Below, in pieces: positions 62,418 through 64,000 of a DNA stretch of 64,000 bases. The notes under the pieces were generated by a model. It saw nothing but the letters and a program-made list of their open reading frames with translations. It made no database searches and had not been told where the DNA came from. The stretch is from positions 124,001 to 188,000 of the forward strand of contig NZ_JANUSB010000016.1 in assembly GCF_024793895.1 (NCBI RefSeq), written 5' to 3'. Source of the DNA: Serratia sp. AKBS12 (GTDB taxonomy: Bacteria; Pseudomonadota; Gammaproteobacteria; Enterobacterales; Enterobacteriaceae). Position numbers and translations under genes: made by a program. Every line of letters starts with the position of its first letter. Position 1 is the stretch's first letter.

Positions 62418-63515
62418 ATGAAACGTAAACTTCTTGCCGTTATTATTCCGGCACTTTTGATCGCGCCTTCGACGTACGCAGCAGAAATCTATAATAAAGA
62501 CGGAAATAAACTCGACCTGTACGGTAAAGTCAAAGGATTGCATTATTTTTCTGATGATGCCGGCAGCGATGGTGACAAATCCTACGTCCGTTTTGGCTTT
62601 AAGGGCGCCACGCAAATTAATGACCAACTGACCGGTTATGGTCAGTGGGAATACCAGATTTCCGCCAACCATACCGAATCTGACAGCGCCAAGGACACCA
62701 AGACCCGTCTGGGCTTTGCCGGTCTGAAACTGAAAGACGTCGGCTCAATCGATTACGGCCGCAACTACGGCATTATTTATGACGTCGGCGCCTGGACCGA
62801 TATGCTGCCGGAGTTCGGTGATGACGCCTACGTCAAGACCGACAACTTTATGAACGGCCGTACCAATGGCGTCGCCACCTACCGTAACAACGACTTCTTT
62901 GGTCTGGTCGACGGCCTGAAGTTTGCCGTACAGTACCAGGGCAAAAATGAAAACGATGGCCGCTCCAGCAGCAAGGCCAACGGCGACGGCTGGGGCTTGT
63001 CATCCAGCTACGAAATCATTGACGGCTTCAGCCTCGGTGCAGCCTATGCCTCGTCCAACCGTACCACAAGCCAGAAACAGGGCAGCTTCGGCAAAGGCGA
63101 CAAGGCCGACATCTGGGCCGCCGGCGTGAAGTACGACAATAACAACGTTTACCTGGCCGCAACCTACTCGGAAAGCCGCAATATCGTGCCAATTTCCGGT
63201 ACCGCCACCATTAACAGTTCCGCGACCTCAGTCAGCGGCTTCGCCAATAAAGCCCAGGGCTTTGAAGTAGTGGCGCAATATCAATTCGACTTTGGCCTGC
63301 GTCCGTCGATTGGCTATGTGCAGTCCAAAGGCAAGGATATTGAAAATATCGGCGACGTAGACCTGGTTAAATATGTCGATATCGGCGCCTATTATTACTT
63401 CAATAAAAACATGTCTACTTATGTGGATTATAAAATCAACCAGCTTGATAGCGATAATAAACTGGGTCTGACCGATGATGATGTGGTCGCCGTAGGCCTG
63501 GTTTATCAGTTCTAA
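62418..63515 (+). CDS. General outer-membrane porin, OmpF/OmpC family
   Basis: The 365-residue precursor forms a 16-stranded trimeric porin for small hydrophilic solutes. A signal peptide ends at PSTYA, followed by [49 protein letters not shown]; the constriction loop with LPEFGDDAY; and the C-terminal VAVGLVYQF with terminal Phe. It is an OmpF/OmpC-type protein but I cannot say which ortholog. The ATG at 62418 follows AGGGATAAAT, and a long leader precedes it. A strong terminator follows. Confidence 0.93.
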   Translation: MKRKLLAVIIPALLIAPSTYAAEIYNKDGNKLDLYGKVKGLHYFSDDAGSDGDKSYVRFGFKGATQINDQLTGYGQWEYQISANHTESDSAKDTKTRLGFAGLKLKDVGSIDYGRNYGIIYDVGAWTDMLPEFGDDAYVKTDNFMNGRTNGVATYRNNDFFGLVDGLKFAVQYQGKNENDGRSSSKANGDGWGLSSSYEIIDGFSLGAAYASSNRTTSQKQGSFGKGDKADIWAAGVKYDNNNVYLAATYSESRNIVPISGTATINSSATSVSGFANKAQGFEVVAQYQFDFGLRPSIGYVQSKGKDIENIGDVDLVKYVDIGAYYYFNKNMSTYVDYKINQLDSDNKLGLTDDDVVAVGLVYQF

Positions 63516-63579
63516 ATCGTCATGCATAACCACCACTGCAATTTTAGCTGCGGCTAATTAATCTGTTCATGCATCTTTT

Positions 63580-63606
63580 GCCGGGCGGCTGCGCCCGGTT
63601 TTTTTG
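63580..63606 (+). terminator. Terminator of the porin gene
   Basis: The stem CCGGGCG/CGCCCGG with a 4-base loop is followed by a T-run (63599-63605), 66 bases after the porin stop. Confidence 0.93.
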
Positions 63607-63696
63607 TTTTTTGCCATTAACCGGCAACACGGCTTGTCATATCTGGCAATTCGGTCTACATGTATAGCTTCTTCTGTCGCCATCCGGAACCATTCC

Positions 63697-64000
63697 ATGC
63701 ACGCCGCCAAGGTTGAATACCACAATGCCCTGCGATACAGCAGCGATCGGCTGGCGCAAATTCTTACCCACTGTTTTGAAAACTATATCGTGCCGTTTGC
63801 CATGGAGGGCAGCAACTTTGCCAGCCGTTTCCACGCCGAAGATCTCAGCCTGAACGACAGCCTGGTGGTCACTTACCACCAGCAGCCGGTGGCTCTGGCG
63901 CTCATCGCCCGCCGCGGTCACCACAGCCGGATAGCCGCCCTGTCGATTCGCCCCGAAATGCGCGGTCAGGGGCTGGGCAAGGCGCTGATGGCGCGTCTGA
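63697..64000 (+). CDS. GNAT-like acetyltransferase, 5' part (3' end outside window)
   Basis: The frame from the ATG at 63697 is open to the window edge, giving 101 residues. The end of the available sequence, LSIRPEMRGQGLGKALMARL, is the acetyl-CoA-binding motif A of the GNAT family, preceded by a beta strand QPVALALIARRG. The N-terminal part, LAQILTHCFENYIVPF, resembles the start of other GNAT proteins with unknown substrates. It would continue past the window. The ribosome-binding site CCGGAACC is weak. Confidence 0.7.
   Translation, partial: MHAAKVEYHNALRYSSDRLAQILTHCFENYIVPFAMEGSNFASRFHAEDLSLNDSLVVTYHQQPVALALIARRGHHSRIAALSIRPEMRGQGLGKALMARL

Overview
The window is chromosomal DNA of an enterobacterium, most likely Serratia or a close relative. 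The evidence is gene content and synteny remembered from that group: the block ompX, rhtA, dps, ybiI, glnHPQ, rlmF, ybiB and dinG keeps roughly the order of the Escherichia coli 18-min region, and betTIBA, a ygbI-N type threonate cluster, two chaperone-usher fimbrial loci and a SlaA-like surface protein have been added. GC content is moderately high inside genes, with AT-rich regulatory gaps. I see no tRNA, rRNA, insertion sequence, phage or CRISPR array.

Layout. 1-4.5 kb: end of an ArsR-type regulator, a glutathione transferase-like gene, a GNAT acetyltransferase, mqo (malate:quinone oxidoreductase) and a small MarA/SoxS-type regulator. 4.6-11.4 kb: a four-gene fimbrial operon on the minus strand that resembles type 3 (Mrk) fimbriae, with a divergent pair encoding an EAL-domain c-di-GMP phosphodiesterase (MrkJ-like) and a LuxR-type regulator. 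11.7-13.3 kb: a membrane-anchored FMN-dependent GltS-like oxidoreductase. 13.4-19.8 kb: the choline to glycine betaine osmoprotection cluster betA, betB, betI and divergent betT. 19.8-28.4 kb: a complete ecpABCDE pilus operon headed by a LuxR-type and a ToxR/CadC-type regulator.

28.8-35.0 kb: a DeoR regulator (YgbI) divergent from ltnD-otnK-otnC-otnI-ygbN, a complete predicted L-threonate pathway to dihydroxyacetone phosphate with its own permease. 35.0-43.3 kb: a GNAT gene, ompX, rhtA, an exported DUF4432 epimerase-like protein, dps, ybiI and the glutamine transporter glnHPQ with a recognisable sigma-54 promoter. 43.3-52.5 kb: a soluble PAS-PAS-MCP transducer (BdlA-like), a large RTX-like/DUF4214 SlaA-type protein, rlmF, a flavin reductase, an M3-type metallopeptidase and ybiB. 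52.5-64 kb: divergent regulator/effector pairs (XRE with an MFS pump, TetR with a quinone reductase, Lrp/AsnC with a DMT exporter), a LysE exporter, dinG, a tautomerase/carboxymuconolactone-decarboxylase pair, a second GST, an OmpF/C-type porin and a truncated GNAT gene.

Themes. Surface attachment and its control recur: two fimbrial operons, a c-di-GMP phosphodiesterase, three dedicated regulators, a BdlA-like transducer and a SlaA-like secreted protein. Both fimbrial operons carry a strong perfect hairpin just after the major-pilin gene, which would favour pilin over chaperone and usher expression. Osmoprotection, nitrogen supply and sugar-acid catabolism make up most of the rest. I did not find a wholly unknown multigene system. 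The least ordinary parts are the regulator sets around the two fimbriae, the BdlA/SlaA block and several unusually clear operator-like repeats. All family assignments are from reading the sequence and memory; no database search was run.
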